Shown in pieces: positions 36,790 through 45,556 of a DNA stretch of 64,000 bases. Under the pieces are notes generated by a model. That model searched no databases, was not told where the DNA came from, and worked only from the letters and a program-made list of their open reading frames with translations. This DNA comes from Gemmobacter sp. 24YEA27 (GTDB lineage Bacteria > Pseudomonadota > Alphaproteobacteria > Rhodobacterales > Rhodobacteraceae): the NCBI RefSeq assembly GCF_030052995.1, contig NZ_JASJPW010000001.1:2780001-2844000 (forward strand). The letters run 5' to 3'. A program made the position numbers and the translations under genes. Within the stretch, counting starts at the first letter, position 1, and the number at the start of each line of letters is the position of its first letter.

Positions 36790-38028
36790 GCCGCCGGCCC
36801 ATCGCGGCAGATGCACTTGGGCCCCAAACGAGGCTCTGAAGAGCTCATGTCATCATCCTGGCTGGCCCGCCCCTGAACGGACCGGTCTACGATCCTTCCA
36901 TTGCGCCGTGTTGTACCAGTTGCGCCACCGGGATTGGATGCGGCGCAGCCAGGAGCGCTCGGCCTCTGACGGAGGAACCGACCCGAGCCGACGGGGGCTG
37001 CCGCGAAGCGCGACGGCGCCAGCTTCAATTTGCCCATGGCCCCCCGCAGAAAGGAAAACGCCCAAGAGCGTTTGCTCCGGGCGCTATTCAGGTGTGTCAG
37101 ACAGGCCTGAGACCTATCCCCGCCGCCCACCTGCTCGGACATCTGTCTGCTATGGCAGAGAGTGACACTGGCACAAGGCCATGGGCACAGACTATAGGCG
37201 GATGCGCTTCGCCCCTGTAAACCGGGCTTCAAGGGCAGCAGGTCATGATCCGACGCCGCTACCGGGTTTAGCGCACGAATAACCCGAACCGGACAATGGC
37301 GCCTCTATCAGCTTGCAGTTCGACAACCTCAGCGCAGAAGCCCGCCAAGGGGCCCGACCTGAAGAGAACGCCATCGCGCGACCTCAGCCTCGTATCAGCA
37401 AAGCGCCGGGCACGAGGTGCTGCCTTTGCATCGCGCTGCCGCTGATCACGCTTTCACATCGAGTGGATTGAGGCCAGGCGCTGCCGCTCGAGGATACAAC
37501 ACTCGCCCCCGGACCGGCACTGCGCGCCTGAGACCCAAGCGCAGGCCGGAACCGGGTGTTCGGCAGAATCAATCACCACCGCCGCTACCTGCCGGGCTCG
37601 GGATGAGCTGACCAGTTTCGCAGGCGGGATTGGCATGCCTGCCCCGCGCCAACTTGCCCCGGTGGCGTCCTGCCAGGTGACCATCGGGGTTTTCACCCCG
37701 ACCGGGGCGGCGGGTGATCCGTCCCCCCACAGTTGGACCTCGCACGGCCAGATCAAAGGCCGGGAACCTTTTCCCGGAGCAGCCATGTCGATCCCGCCCG
37801 CGACCCGCTTCCGCAACGCCGTTGCCGCGAACCTGCTGACATCGCCGGGCAGCTTCTTTTTTCTGGCGAGGTCATCAAGCTGGTGAGGCTGGCTGCTGAC
37901 CTCGGCATTCCGAAGGCGGACGCCCGCCAGGTCATCACATCCATGGTTAAGTCCCACGCCAGCGGATCACCGCGGGGATCGAAAGATGCGTGATCATGCA
38001 TCACCCTCCCACATCCAGCTGTCGCGCA
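36790..38028. other. Decayed stretch without supportable genes
   Basis: About 1.2 kb with no ORF that has both a ribosome site and family resemblance. A minus-strand segment at 36903-36932 (GTGGCGCAACTGGTA) resembles a tRNA D-arm but has no cloverleaf. A plus-strand stretch near 37860-37990 (GEVIKLVRLAADLGIPKADA) has a coding look but lacks a start. Probably remains of the element whose integrase fragment lies at 38895. Confidence 0.5.
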
Positions 38029-38894
38029 TCAGTGGCTCGCACCTGCCGGCAAACACCGTGCGCTGTGATCGATCCCCCACTGTTCAATAATCCACGGATG
38101 CCGGGCGAGGCAGGCGGCCAGCGTATCCACGATGGTCAGGATCCGCAGTTTCTTGCCCAGGGCGAGCTGGTCATGGACAAAATCCATCGCCCAGACCTCG
38201 TTCGGTCCGGAGGCCTCCTGTCGGTCCTCGCGCAGCCTCGCCTTCACCCGGCGCTTCGGATGCCTGTTGCGCAGCTGCAGGCCCAGCTCATTGTAAATCC
38301 TGCGTGTCTTCTTGATGTTCACCTGCCAGCCCTCCCGCCGCAGCAGCACATGGATGCGCCGGTAGCCATAGCGCACACTCGTTTCGCAGATCTCGCGGAT
38401 CCGCAGTTCGAGGCCGGCCTGCACGGTGCGACGGGATTTGTAATGGTAGCTCGAAGTGTCGAACCGCTGCGCCTGGCAGGCCCGTCGGATCGAGACATCC
38501 CAGTCAACCAGAAGCCCGTCAACAAGCTTGCGCGTCTGGACAGGCCTCAGAGCTTTCGGCGGATGACGTCCTGCAGCATCTCGCGGTCGAGCGTCAGGTC
38601 CGCCACGATCTTCTTCAGCCGTGCATTCTCGTCCTCAAGCGCCTTCAACCGCCGCATCTCATCGGGAAGCAACCCGCCATAACGCTTCTTCCAGTTGAAG
38701 TATGTGGCCTGGCTGATCCCCGCCTTGCGGCAGATCTCGGCAACAGGCGTGCCTTCCTCGCCCTGCTTCAGAATGAACGCCTTCTGCGCTTCCGTGAACT
38801 TCGATGCCTTCATCGTCTTCAGCTCCTCTCCCAGCCAGGGAAAACTAGCCGAAAACTCAAGCTTAAGACGGTCCAGTTTCCAGGGGGCAGAGCA
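38029..38894 (-). mobile_element. IS3-family element, 3'-truncated
   Basis: The terminus TGCTCTGCCCCCTGG... lies at 38894. orfA (38813-38547, 88 residues) has an HTH ISQATYFNWKKRYGG and a zipper up to MLQDVIRRKL. The orfB frame overlaps its end in the -1 frame (PKALRPVQTRKLVDGLL), as is usual for frameshift-made IS3 transposase. It continues to NEVWAMDFVHDQLALGKKLR and IVDT, the first catalytic Asp region, then breaks off near 38110 into unrelated sequence. The element is dead for lack of the rest of the DDE domain. It sits inside an integrase gene. Confidence 0.88.
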
Positions 38895-38993
38895 TAGATA
38901 GTTGTCGGTTTCGGGTTGGGCAAGCGCCCGGCGCACGCCGAGGCGGTTTATCTGGGCCCGCCATTTGTCTTTATATTTTCTGATCGATGCCAT
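38895..38993 (-). pseudogene. Integrase 5' fragment interrupted by the IS3 element
   Basis: 33 codons, MASIRKYKDKWRAQINRLGV, then RRALAQPETDNYL, match the usual N-terminal beta-sheet region of tyrosine integrases (SIRKYKDKWRAQI). The IS3 end at 38894 interrupts it. It starts 138 bases beyond the 3' end of the tRNA-Leu gene, so it belonged to an element integrated there. The rest of the gene is not found to the left. Confidence 0.75.
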
Positions 38994-38994
38994 G

Positions 38995-39013
38995 ATAACG
39001 CACAGTGCGTTAT
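38995..39013. promoter_or_regulatory. Palindrome before the integrase fragment
   Basis: ATAACGCAC-A-GTGCGTTAT, perfect 9-bp arms directly upstream of the integrase start codon, followed by another GTGCGT. Likely the operator of an element-borne repressor. Confidence 0.5.
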
Positions 39014-39131
39014 CTGTGCGTCAATGGATGCCTCATTTTGCACATTTCAGGCAATCAAAAATATGCATGAAAAAATAAAAGCATTGATTTTTTAAAAAAA
39101 ACAACCGCGGGTGCTTATTGCTTTTTAAGTG

Positions 39132-39484
39132 TGGTGCGGACGACGGGTCTCGAACCCGTAATTCCTTTCGGAAGGCAGATTTTCATCCCACTTCGGCTTT
39201 CGCCGCCGCCGGTTTCCCGGCGTTCGTGGGCTGGACTGTCCCTTTGCCATGGCCGCCGGGTCACCCGCAAAGGGCTTTCCGAAGGCTACAGGCACCACCC
39301 GTCCAGTCTCTACACCTTCCCCGGCATAGTCGCGCCGGGGCTTGGCTCGGGATTGGCGTAGGACCCTGCCTCACGGCCTGCCCCCTTAGCTTTCCCCGAA
39401 TTTGAGCGGTTCTGCACCGCAGGTTTCCCCACGGGCACTCCAATTGTCAAAGTCTGCTGCGTATACCAGTTTCGCCACGTCCGC
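39132..39484 (-). tRNA. tRNA-Leu (anticodon UAA) split by a group I intron
   Basis: Minus strand. The 5' exon at 39484-39450 holds acceptor GCGGACG, the D-arm and anticodon stem GCAGA plus CTT. The 3' exon at 39183-39132 holds AAAA, TCTGC, variable arm CTTCCGAAAGGAAT, T-arm ACGGGTTCGAGACCCGT, acceptor CGTCCGC, A and an encoded CCA. Joined, the anticodon loop is CTTAAAA, anticodon UAA, and the mature tRNA has 87 nt. The intron lies between U34 and A35, the position known for cyanobacterial and plastid tRNA-Leu(UAA) introns. The gene is probably also the attachment site of the degraded element to its left. Confidence 0.94.
39184..39449 (-). ncRNA. Group I intron (IC3-like) in tRNA-Leu(UAA)
   Basis: A 266-nt self-splicing-type intron. 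Core elements closely match the Azoarcus tRNA-Ile ribozyme: CTCAAATTCGGGGAAAGC (P3/P4/P5), CCGAGCCAAGCC (P6/P7 side), GGAAGGTGTAGAGACTGGAC (P7/P3/P8) and ACAGTCCAG (P7'/P9.0). The guide GAGU at 39440-39437 pairs with exon ACUU, leaving the U-G wobble at the 5' splice site. The last intron base is G (39184). There is no ORF inside, hence no homing endonuclease. Confidence 0.93.
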
Positions 39485-39674
39485 CCGGGCCCAAACGGAG
39501 CCGGTCGCGCCTCAATACACGGGTGGACGCGATTCGACAGCCCCGCTGTTGTCGCATCCGGCACTGCTTCTCCGCCTGACCGCAAAATCTCCGCGCCGCA
39601 GATTGACAGCGCGCGCCGCCATACCTTTATCTGCCTGAGATCAGGACGCGAGACCCAAAAGGAAGCACTGCGCT

Positions 39675-39965
39675 ATGGCCGATTTCAGCATTCAGAAAGA
39701 GCTCTCCGGCCAGGGCGGCCGATTTGTCATCTATAAGGATGGCGATGTGGCAGAGCTGACCTTTACCCGCCGCGCGCTTGACCTGGTCTCTGCCGATCAT
39801 ACCGGTGTGCCGGATGCCTTTCGCGGCACCGGCGCCGGCAAGGCCCTGGTCGAGGCGCTGATCGCCGATGCAAAGGCGAACACCTACCGCATCATGCCGC
39901 TTTGCAGCTTTGTTGACGCGCAGCGTCGGCGGCATCCGGAATGGGCCGATCTCTTCGTCGTCTGA
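39675..39965 (+). CDS. GNAT-like N-acetyltransferase (YidJ/COG2388 type)
   Basis: 96 residues, a minimal acetyltransferase fold: FVIYKDGDVAELTFTRRALD, then the acetyl-CoA loop VPDAFRGTGAGKALVEALI near residues 45-63, and IMPLCSFVDAQRRRHPEWAD at the end. Such small proteins are related to human NATD1; their substrate is unknown. Monocistronic, convergent with the lytic transglycosylase. Confidence 0.85.
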   Translation: MADFSIQKELSGQGGRFVIYKDGDVAELTFTRRALDLVSADHTGVPDAFRGTGAGKALVEALIADAKANTYRIMPLCSFVDAQRRRHPEWADLFVV

Positions 39966-39982
39966 AGCTCAGCGCCCGTCCC

Positions 39983-40860
39983 TCAGCCCCCCGTCGCCGA
40001 CAAAACGCGGAAAACGCAAGGATCGGTGACCAGTTCCGGCGGGGTCTGGCAGAGGCCCTGCGCCACCTGCCAGGCCGCAAGCACCTTGGGCACATAGTCG
40101 CGGGTCTCGGCATAGGGCGGCACGCCGCCATTCTTGCGCACCGCCCCCTCGCCCGCATTATAGGCCGCCAGCGCCATCAGCGGGTCATTGTTGAATTCAT
40201 CGAGCAGCCAGTCGAGATAGGCGACACCGCCCTTGATGTTCTGCGCCGGATCGGTGGAATCGGTGACACCAAAGCGCGTGGCGGTCGCGGGGATCAGCTG
40301 CATCAGCCCCACCGCCCCCGCAGAAGAGACCGCATCCTTGCGCCCGGCGCTTTCGATCCCCATCACCGCCAGCACCAGCGCGGGTGAGACATCGGTCCCG
40401 ACCGTCGCGATCAGGATGTCGCGGCCATAGGTTTCGGCAATGGTCTGCATCGACTGCATCCGGGGCGCCTTCACCGAGGCCCCCCCGGTCCTTTGGTCAG
40501 GGCCGCCATCGCGTCAGGGAATCGCCCGGCAGAGCTGTTGATATCCGTCGGGATCACATCCCAGTACCAGGCGTAATTCGATTTCGGGCCGGGCCCGGGC
40601 GTGACATCGCCGTCTTTGCCCTGCTCAACCGGGGCCAGCGGGCGCTCTTCATGTTGCAATGCCGGATCTTTCCACGCGGTCGCCGCCAGGCGGCGCGCCT
40701 GTTCCACCGGGTCGATCTGCACCGTGATCCGCTTGCCGGGCAGCGTGTCGCCGACTTTCACCCGCCGGAAGGTGAAATCCTCCTGCTCGGCGTGCCCGGT
40801 GCCGGGAATCGCCAGCAAAACCAGAATCACCGCCAGGGTGCCTGAGACGAGACGCGTCAT
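39983..40860 (-). pseudogene. Lytic transglycosylase (SLT domain) with a one-base frameshift
   Basis: The first frame (40860-40471) starts with a signal peptide (LVSGTLAVILVLLAIPGTGHA) and ends KGPGGPR. The second (to 39983) continues VKAPRMQSMQTIAETYGRDI and holds the SLT domain: VMGIESAGRKDAVSSAGAVG with catalytic Glu, LMQLIPATATRFGV, LAAYNAGEGAV. Adding one G to the seven-G run at 40480-40486 (minus strand) restores one ~290-residue periplasmic muramidase. Possibly a sequence error. Confidence 0.82.
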
Positions 40861-41231
40861 TTCGGATGCCTGCTTTTCTTATTTTTCGGAAGAATCGCAG
40901 AGATCGCGGTTCTGGCAAAGCGGAAAAGCAGGTGAAAAAAGGCAAATCCGCCCCAATTGATCGAAATGCAACGCAGTTTCCCGGTGGAAACTGATCTAGT
41001 TCGACGAAACCAGAAGTTTAAAGATCACAAAAAACATCACGTTAATGCGATATTAACCAGGTCTTTGAGGTTGCTGCGAAAATGCCCTCTCCTCATCCAA
41101 AAGCTGCCACGATCAGGGGGCTATATGCACTCATCCCGAACGGAAGAGACGGACCGGAACAGAGGCCGACCGACAGACACCGTGGCGGAGATGAACAGAA
41201 AAGCTGAGCACCTTTTGAAAGGGACAGACCA

Positions 41232-41435
41232 ATGAACGCTATGAATTTCATCAAAGACGAAGACGGCGCAGTCACCGTTGACTGGGTTGTGCTGACCGCT
41301 GCTATCGTCGGCCTCGGCCTGCTCGTGATGAGCGCCATCCGTCCGGCGATCTCGGGCCTCGGCGCACAGATCGCCACCGAAGTTACTGATACCGGAACCT
41401 GGCTGTCGACCCAGGGCACTAAGCTGCGTGAGTAA
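41232..41435 (+). CDS. flp: Flp-like pilin 1
   Basis: 67 residues. Short basic/acidic leader, then DEDGAVTVDWVVLTAAIVGL and a hydrophobic stretch, as in Flp/Fap pilins processed by a CpaA-type peptidase after the Gly. In classic Flp pilins the motif is G-A-x-x-x-E-Y; here Asp-Trp replaces Glu-Tyr. GGGAC lies before the ATG. First gene of the tad locus; a hairpin at 41475-41497 after it probably sets its high expression relative to the downstream genes. Confidence 0.85.
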   Translation: MNAMNFIKDEDGAVTVDWVVLTAAIVGLGLLVMSAIRPAISGLGAQIATEVTDTGTWLSTQGTKLRE

Positions 41436-41891
41436 TCTGCCTCTGGGCATGATCGTCTGATCACGGAAATACGGCCGCGCTCCCATCCGGGGCGCGGTCG
41501 AATTACGTTAGCCGCCGGTTCGGCGAGGATCAGTCTCGCCCCGGGGCGAGACATGGCGCAACCTCCGGCTTCCGCAGATCATCCGGCATGATACAAGCCG
41601 AATTCCTCCTGGCCACAAGGCCGGAGACACGGATCTGCCTCAGGATCAGATATAGCCGACAGATGCCCGCCGCGTCCGGACCTGGCCGCAGCGTCCCGTG
41701 GCACGGCCTGCACCATCCGATGCCCGACCGCTTCGCGACCTTTCCCGCAGCACGACTCTCATGGCCCCTTCACGCCCCGGCCCGGCCACGCATTCCCTTA
41801 GTGTTTCCCCGATTTTGCCGCATTCGGGCACCATAACTCTCACTCAAAGCGGCCAGAGAACCTGGTCGTCAGCCAACCGAGGAGACGTATC

Positions 41892-42104
41892 TTGCGCAGG
41901 GCAGTTTCGGGCTTCGTCAAAGATGAAAGCGGCGCAATAACCGTAGACTGGGTTGTTCTGACAGCTGCGATCGTCGGATTGAACATGGTCATTCTTTTTG
42001 CACCCGCGCGCGAAGGCCTTGTCAATCTGATGGTCACCATCGGAGAGACGATGGGCATCGTCGGCGATGTCATGCAGGCCTCCAACAATCTCGAGAACGG
42101 GTGA
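41892..42104 (+). CDS. Flp-like pilin 2
   Basis: 70 residues. TTG start with GGAG seven bases upstream. The processing and hydrophobic region DESGAITVDWVVLTAAIVGL is almost the same as in pilin 1, but the C-terminal half (REGLVNLMVTIGETMGIVGD) differs. It may be a minor pilin or pseudopilin. 79 bases before cpaB. Confidence 0.8.
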   Translation: MRRAVSGFVKDESGAITVDWVVLTAAIVGLNMVILFAPAREGLVNLMVTIGETMGIVGDVMQASNNLENG

Positions 42105-42182
42105 GACCGGTCGCCCGGGCCCCATGGCGGCGCTGATCCCGGGCCGGAACCCTGCCAGTCACGTACAGTATGAGAGGTAATT

Positions 42183-43016
42183 ATGAGAGCGATCTTTGGT
42201 CTCGTCCTTATTGTCGGGGTCGCCCTTGCAGGCTTCGCCGTCTACATGGCGCAGGGCTATATTCAGAATAACGAGATCAGGATGAATGCGGCTCTGGAGC
42301 GCGAGCGTCAGACCGGCAAGCTGGTTCAGGTCTTCGCGCTGAAAAAGCCGGTGAAATATGGCGATGGCATCCTGAAAAACAATGTCCAGCTGGTCTGGGT
42401 CCAGGAAAAGCTCATGCCGCCGGCGGCATATACCGATGGCGATGTTCTTTTCCCGCCTGACGCCAGCAAGCCACGCTTTGCAATGCGCTCGATGGAAACC
42501 AATGAAATTCTGCTGAGCAGCCGCCTGACCGAACCCGGCCAGGTCGCGGGTCTCGCAGGCAAGCTTGCCCCGGGAATGAGCGCCTTCCAGGTGCGCGTGA
42601 GCTCCGCCTCCGGTGTGGCGGGCTTTGTGATGCCCGAAGATCTGATCGACATCTACTGGACCGGCGCCAGCGGCTCGGGCGAAATCACCCAGCTGATCGA
42701 AAGCGCCATGCGCGTGATCGCGGTGGATTCCGCCATCGATCAGTCAGAAGCCCGCTCTGGCACGGCCAGAACCATCACGGTCGCAGTCTCGCGTGAGCAG
42801 GTCGCCCGTCTGGCACAGGCACAGGCCTCCGGACGTCTGACCATGTCGGTGGTCAGCGGACCCGCCGCCTCAGATGCCGCAAAGGTTGAAATCAACCGCG
42901 ACCAGCTTCTGGGCATCGAGGCCCAGCAGGTCGTCGAAACCGCGCAACCTTGCTACCGCACCACCCGCAAGGGAACGGAAGTTGTCAGGGAAGAGATCCC
43001 CTGCGCGACCAACTGA
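42183..43016 (+). CDS. cpaB: Flp pilus assembly protein CpaB/RcpC
   Basis: 277 residues. One N-terminal membrane helix (IFGLVLIVGVALAGFAVYMA), then an SAF-like region (VQVFALKKPVKYGDGILKNN) and the RcpC domain (MSAFQVRVSSASGVAGFVMP, DLIDIYWT). It is a periplasmic partner of the secretin in tad pilus assembly. The C-terminal ~30 residues contain two Cys (QPCYRTTRKGTEVV...PCATN), possibly a disulfide. Confidence 0.92.
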   Translation: MRAIFGLVLIVGVALAGFAVYMAQGYIQNNEIRMNAALERERQTGKLVQVFALKKPVKYGDGILKNNVQLVWVQEKLMPPAAYTDGDVLFPPDASKPRFAMRSMETNEILLSSRLTEPGQVAGLAGKLAPGMSAFQVRVSSASGVAGFVMPEDLIDIYWTGASGSGEITQLIESAMRVIAVDSAIDQSEARSGTARTITVAVSREQVARLAQAQASGRLTMSVVSGPAASDAAKVEINRDQLLGIEAQQVVETAQPCYRTTRKGTEVVREEIPCATN

Positions 43017-43243
43017 CCTGAAAACTCCACCAGGGCCGCGCGAATGCGCGGCCTCAGCCATACCGCATCTGGGGGATACCTTACTGCTGTGTACCTGGAA
43101 CTGCCCGTCTGTTGCAGGTTATCCACATAAGAAAAACGCTCCAAGAGTTTGATTATTGCAAAAAAATCCATCTTCCGGCACTTTAGGACGATGTAAGGGC
43201 GCAAAGACCCACATAACGAGGCGTGGTCGAAAGGGCAGATCAC

Positions 43244-44653
43244 ATGAGCATTAAGACCAAAGTTGCGGCCGGTATTTTCGGCCTGGCAGTCGCGGTGTCG
43301 GTCGTTCCGGTTTCCGCTGAAGTGTTGCGTGTGATGTCCGGTCAGGCATCAGGCGCGTTGAATGTGCCGATGAACCGCGCGGTCGTTGTCGAAAGTGATG
43401 TTCCCTTTGCGGAGCTCTCGATTGCCAATCCGGGAATTGCCGATATCTCGACGATTTCCGACCGTACAATTTATGTTCTTGGCAAAGCACCCGGGCGCAC
43501 CACGCTCACCCTGCTGTCGGCTGAGGGCAAGCTCATCTCGAATGTGGATGTGCATGTCACCCCCGATATCGCCGAGTTCAAAGAGCGCCTGGCGCAGATC
43601 CTGCCAAACGAGAAAATCGAGGTGCGGACCGCCAATGACGGGATCGTGCTCTCGGGCACCATCAGCTCGGCCGCCCGGCTTGACCGCGCGCTGGATCTGG
43701 CCAAGCGCTATGCGCCGGACCGGGTCTCGAACCTGATGGTCGTCGGCGGCACGCAGCAGGTCATGCTGAAAGTACGCTTCGCCGAGATGCAGCGCTCGGT
43801 CTCGAAAGGGATTTCGGCATCTATGGCCACCGGTGGCAACAGCGGGAACTGGACCGGAGGGACCATCTCGGGCAGCAACGGTAATGTTAATAACATTATC
43901 GGCGGCGGTCTTGTGACCACAGCAGCCCAGGGTGCACTCGGCCTTGGTTTCTCCTCGGGCTCCTTCCAGCTTGGTGTCTTGCTTGAGGCGCTGGAATCCA
44001 AGGGCATGGTCCGCACGCTTGCGGAACCGAACCTGACGGCATTGTCTGGCCAGGAAGCCCGTTTCCTCGCCGGTGGCGAATATCCGATTCCAGTCATGCA
44101 GAATGGCAGCGGAACTGGTGGCAACTCGATCACCGTCGAATATAAACCCTTTGGTGTCGAACTGAACTTCACCCCCTATGTGGTGGATGGCGACATCATC
44201 AACCTGCAGATCAACGCGGCTGTCAGTTCGATCGACACCTCGGTTTCCGTTCCGACCGGTGCCGGCAGCCAGATCAACGGCTTCAAACGCCGCGAGACCA
44301 CGACCACTGTGGAAATGCGCGACGGTGACAGCTTTGCCATCGCGGGCCTCTTGCAGGATGACTTCCGCAACTCGGCCAGCCAGGTTCCGTGGATCGGCGA
44401 TGTTCCCATCCTTGGTGCCCTGTTCCGGTCGACGGATTTCATGCGCAACCAGTCGGAACTGGTGATTATCGTCACGCCGCATCTTGTGTCGCCGGTGAGA
44501 GGCGAGGCACTTGCCCTGCCGACCGACCGTGTCCGTATCCCGACCGAGAGCGAAATGTTCCTCTACGGCGATATGGCTAAGCCCGCCAGGGGCGCCGCCG
44601 GTGAAGTTGCCCGTCAGGACTTCTCATCCTCCTACGGCTATGTGATGGAGTGA
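43244..44653 (+). CDS. cpaC: Tad secretin CpaC/RcpA
   Basis: 469 residues with a signal peptide (MSIKTKVAAGIFGLAVAVSV...SAE), an N-terminal pilus-secretin domain (VVVESDVPFAELSIANPGIA), a BON-like middle part (VRTANDGIVLSGTISSAARL) and the secretin core (VEYKPFGVELNFTPYVVDGD, PWIGDVPILGALFRS, ELVIIVTPHLVSP). Forms the outer-membrane pore. The ATG at 43244 has AAGGG eight bases upstream; the 43223 start would add seven residues before the signal peptide. Confidence 0.94.
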   Translation: MSIKTKVAAGIFGLAVAVSVVPVSAEVLRVMSGQASGALNVPMNRAVVVESDVPFAELSIANPGIADISTISDRTIYVLGKAPGRTTLTLLSAEGKLISNVDVHVTPDIAEFKERLAQILPNEKIEVRTANDGIVLSGTISSAARLDRALDLAKRYAPDRVSNLMVVGGTQQVMLKVRFAEMQRSVSKGISASMATGGNSGNWTGGTISGSNGNVNNIIGGGLVTTAAQGALGLGFSSGSFQLGVLLEALESKGMVRTLAEPNLTALSGQEARFLAGGEYPIPVMQNGSGTGGNSITVEYKPFGVELNFTPYVVDGDIINLQINAAVSSIDTSVSVPTGAGSQINGFKRRETTTTVEMRDGDSFAIAGLLQDDFRNSASQVPWIGDVPILGALFRSTDFMRNQSELVIIVTPHLVSPVRGEALALPTDRVRIPTESEMFLYGDMAKPARGAAGEVARQDFSSSYGYVME

Positions 44654-44657
44654 GCAG

Positions 44658-45314
44658 ATGCGCATGACCCCCTCCACGCTTCTCGCCTCTGTCTGCGTGT
44701 TGTCGCTGGCCGCCTGTGGCGCCAGTGCCAACCGCGAGCTTGGCGCCCAGGTCGATACCGGCAGTTTCGGCAATTCGACCATGCATAATGCACTGATCCA
44801 GACCGGTCAGATGGATTATACCATTGCCCTGGCACAGCGCTTTGCCGCCGAAGTCCCCGATACCGTGACCTTTGCCTTCAACTCGGCACAACTGACGCGG
44901 GAAGCGACGTCAATCCTCGACAGGCAGGCGAATTTTATCCGTCAGTTCCCCGAAGTGCGCTTCAAGGTCTTTGGCCATACCGATCTGGTCGGCAGCCAGG
45001 GCTACAATAAAAAGCTCGGCCAGCAGCGCGCCAATGCGGTCGTGGCCTATCTCGTCTCGCGCGGCGTGTCGAAATCACGCCTCCAGGCCGTGGTCAGCTT
45101 TGGCAAAACGCGGCCACTGATCCAGACCAATGCGCCGGAAGAACGCAACCGCCGCACGGTCACCGAGGTGTCGGGCTTTGTGAAATCGAACCCTATGGTG
45201 CTGAACGGCAAATATGCCGAGATCGTCTGGCGCACCTATTCGCGGGAATCGGCGGCGCGCGATCATGGCGGTACGACCGGGACCGTTTCGGAAGTGGCAG
45301 GTTCCGGCGACTGA
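44658..45314 (+). CDS. OmpA-domain lipoprotein of the tad locus
   Basis: 218 residues. Lipobox LSLAAC near residue 20, then an OmpA-like peptidoglycan-binding domain (TFAFNSAQLTREATSILDRQ, FKVFGHTDLVGSQGYNKKLG, QQRANAVVAYLVSRGV). It takes the place where cpaD is found in other tad loci and probably anchors the secretin to the cell wall. Starts four bases after cpaC; a terminator follows. Confidence 0.88.
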   Translation: MRMTPSTLLASVCVLSLAACGASANRELGAQVDTGSFGNSTMHNALIQTGQMDYTIALAQRFAAEVPDTVTFAFNSAQLTREATSILDRQANFIRQFPEVRFKVFGHTDLVGSQGYNKKLGQQRANAVVAYLVSRGVSKSRLQAVVSFGKTRPLIQTNAPEERNRRTVTEVSGFVKSNPMVLNGKYAEIVWRTYSRESAARDHGGTTGTVSEVAGSGD

Positions 45315-45337
45315 GATCGGTTCTCCTCAGGATTGCA

Positions 45338-45364
45338 AAGGCCGGGCTTATGCCCGGCCTTTTG
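45338..45364 (+). terminator. Terminator after the OmpA lipoprotein gene
   Basis: GGCCGGGC, TTAT, GCCCGGCC, then TTTTGCC. Splits the tad locus into an upper (pilin-secretin) and lower (motor) transcript. Confidence 0.88.
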
Positions 45365-45556
45365 CCTTTGCAGACTGCGAATGACCAAAGATTGACGCTA
45401 TTTCGGCCCCAATCTCGCCCAACTCGCCAGGCAAATTGCTGCAATGAGAACGGTGTGCGGCCAATTCCGCGCGCAGCGTCTTTGGGGCTTTCTGCGTCTG
45501 GCCAAAACCTGGCCCGCGATTCCCCCGTGACGCAGGGCAGAAAAACGTGAGGCGAG

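Noticed and set aside
36903..36932. tRNA-like D-arm on the minus strand (GTGGCGCAACTGGTA)
   Set aside because: No acceptor, anticodon or T-arm partners could be found around it. At best a remnant, possibly chance.
37454..37957. 167-codon minus-strand ORF in the gap after typA
   Set aside because: No family resemblance, no ribosome site and unusual composition; not supportable as a gene.
39310..39585. Minus-strand ORFs over the tRNA-Leu region
   Set aside because: The region is explained by the tRNA exons and the group I intron; the ORFs have no ribosome site or domain.
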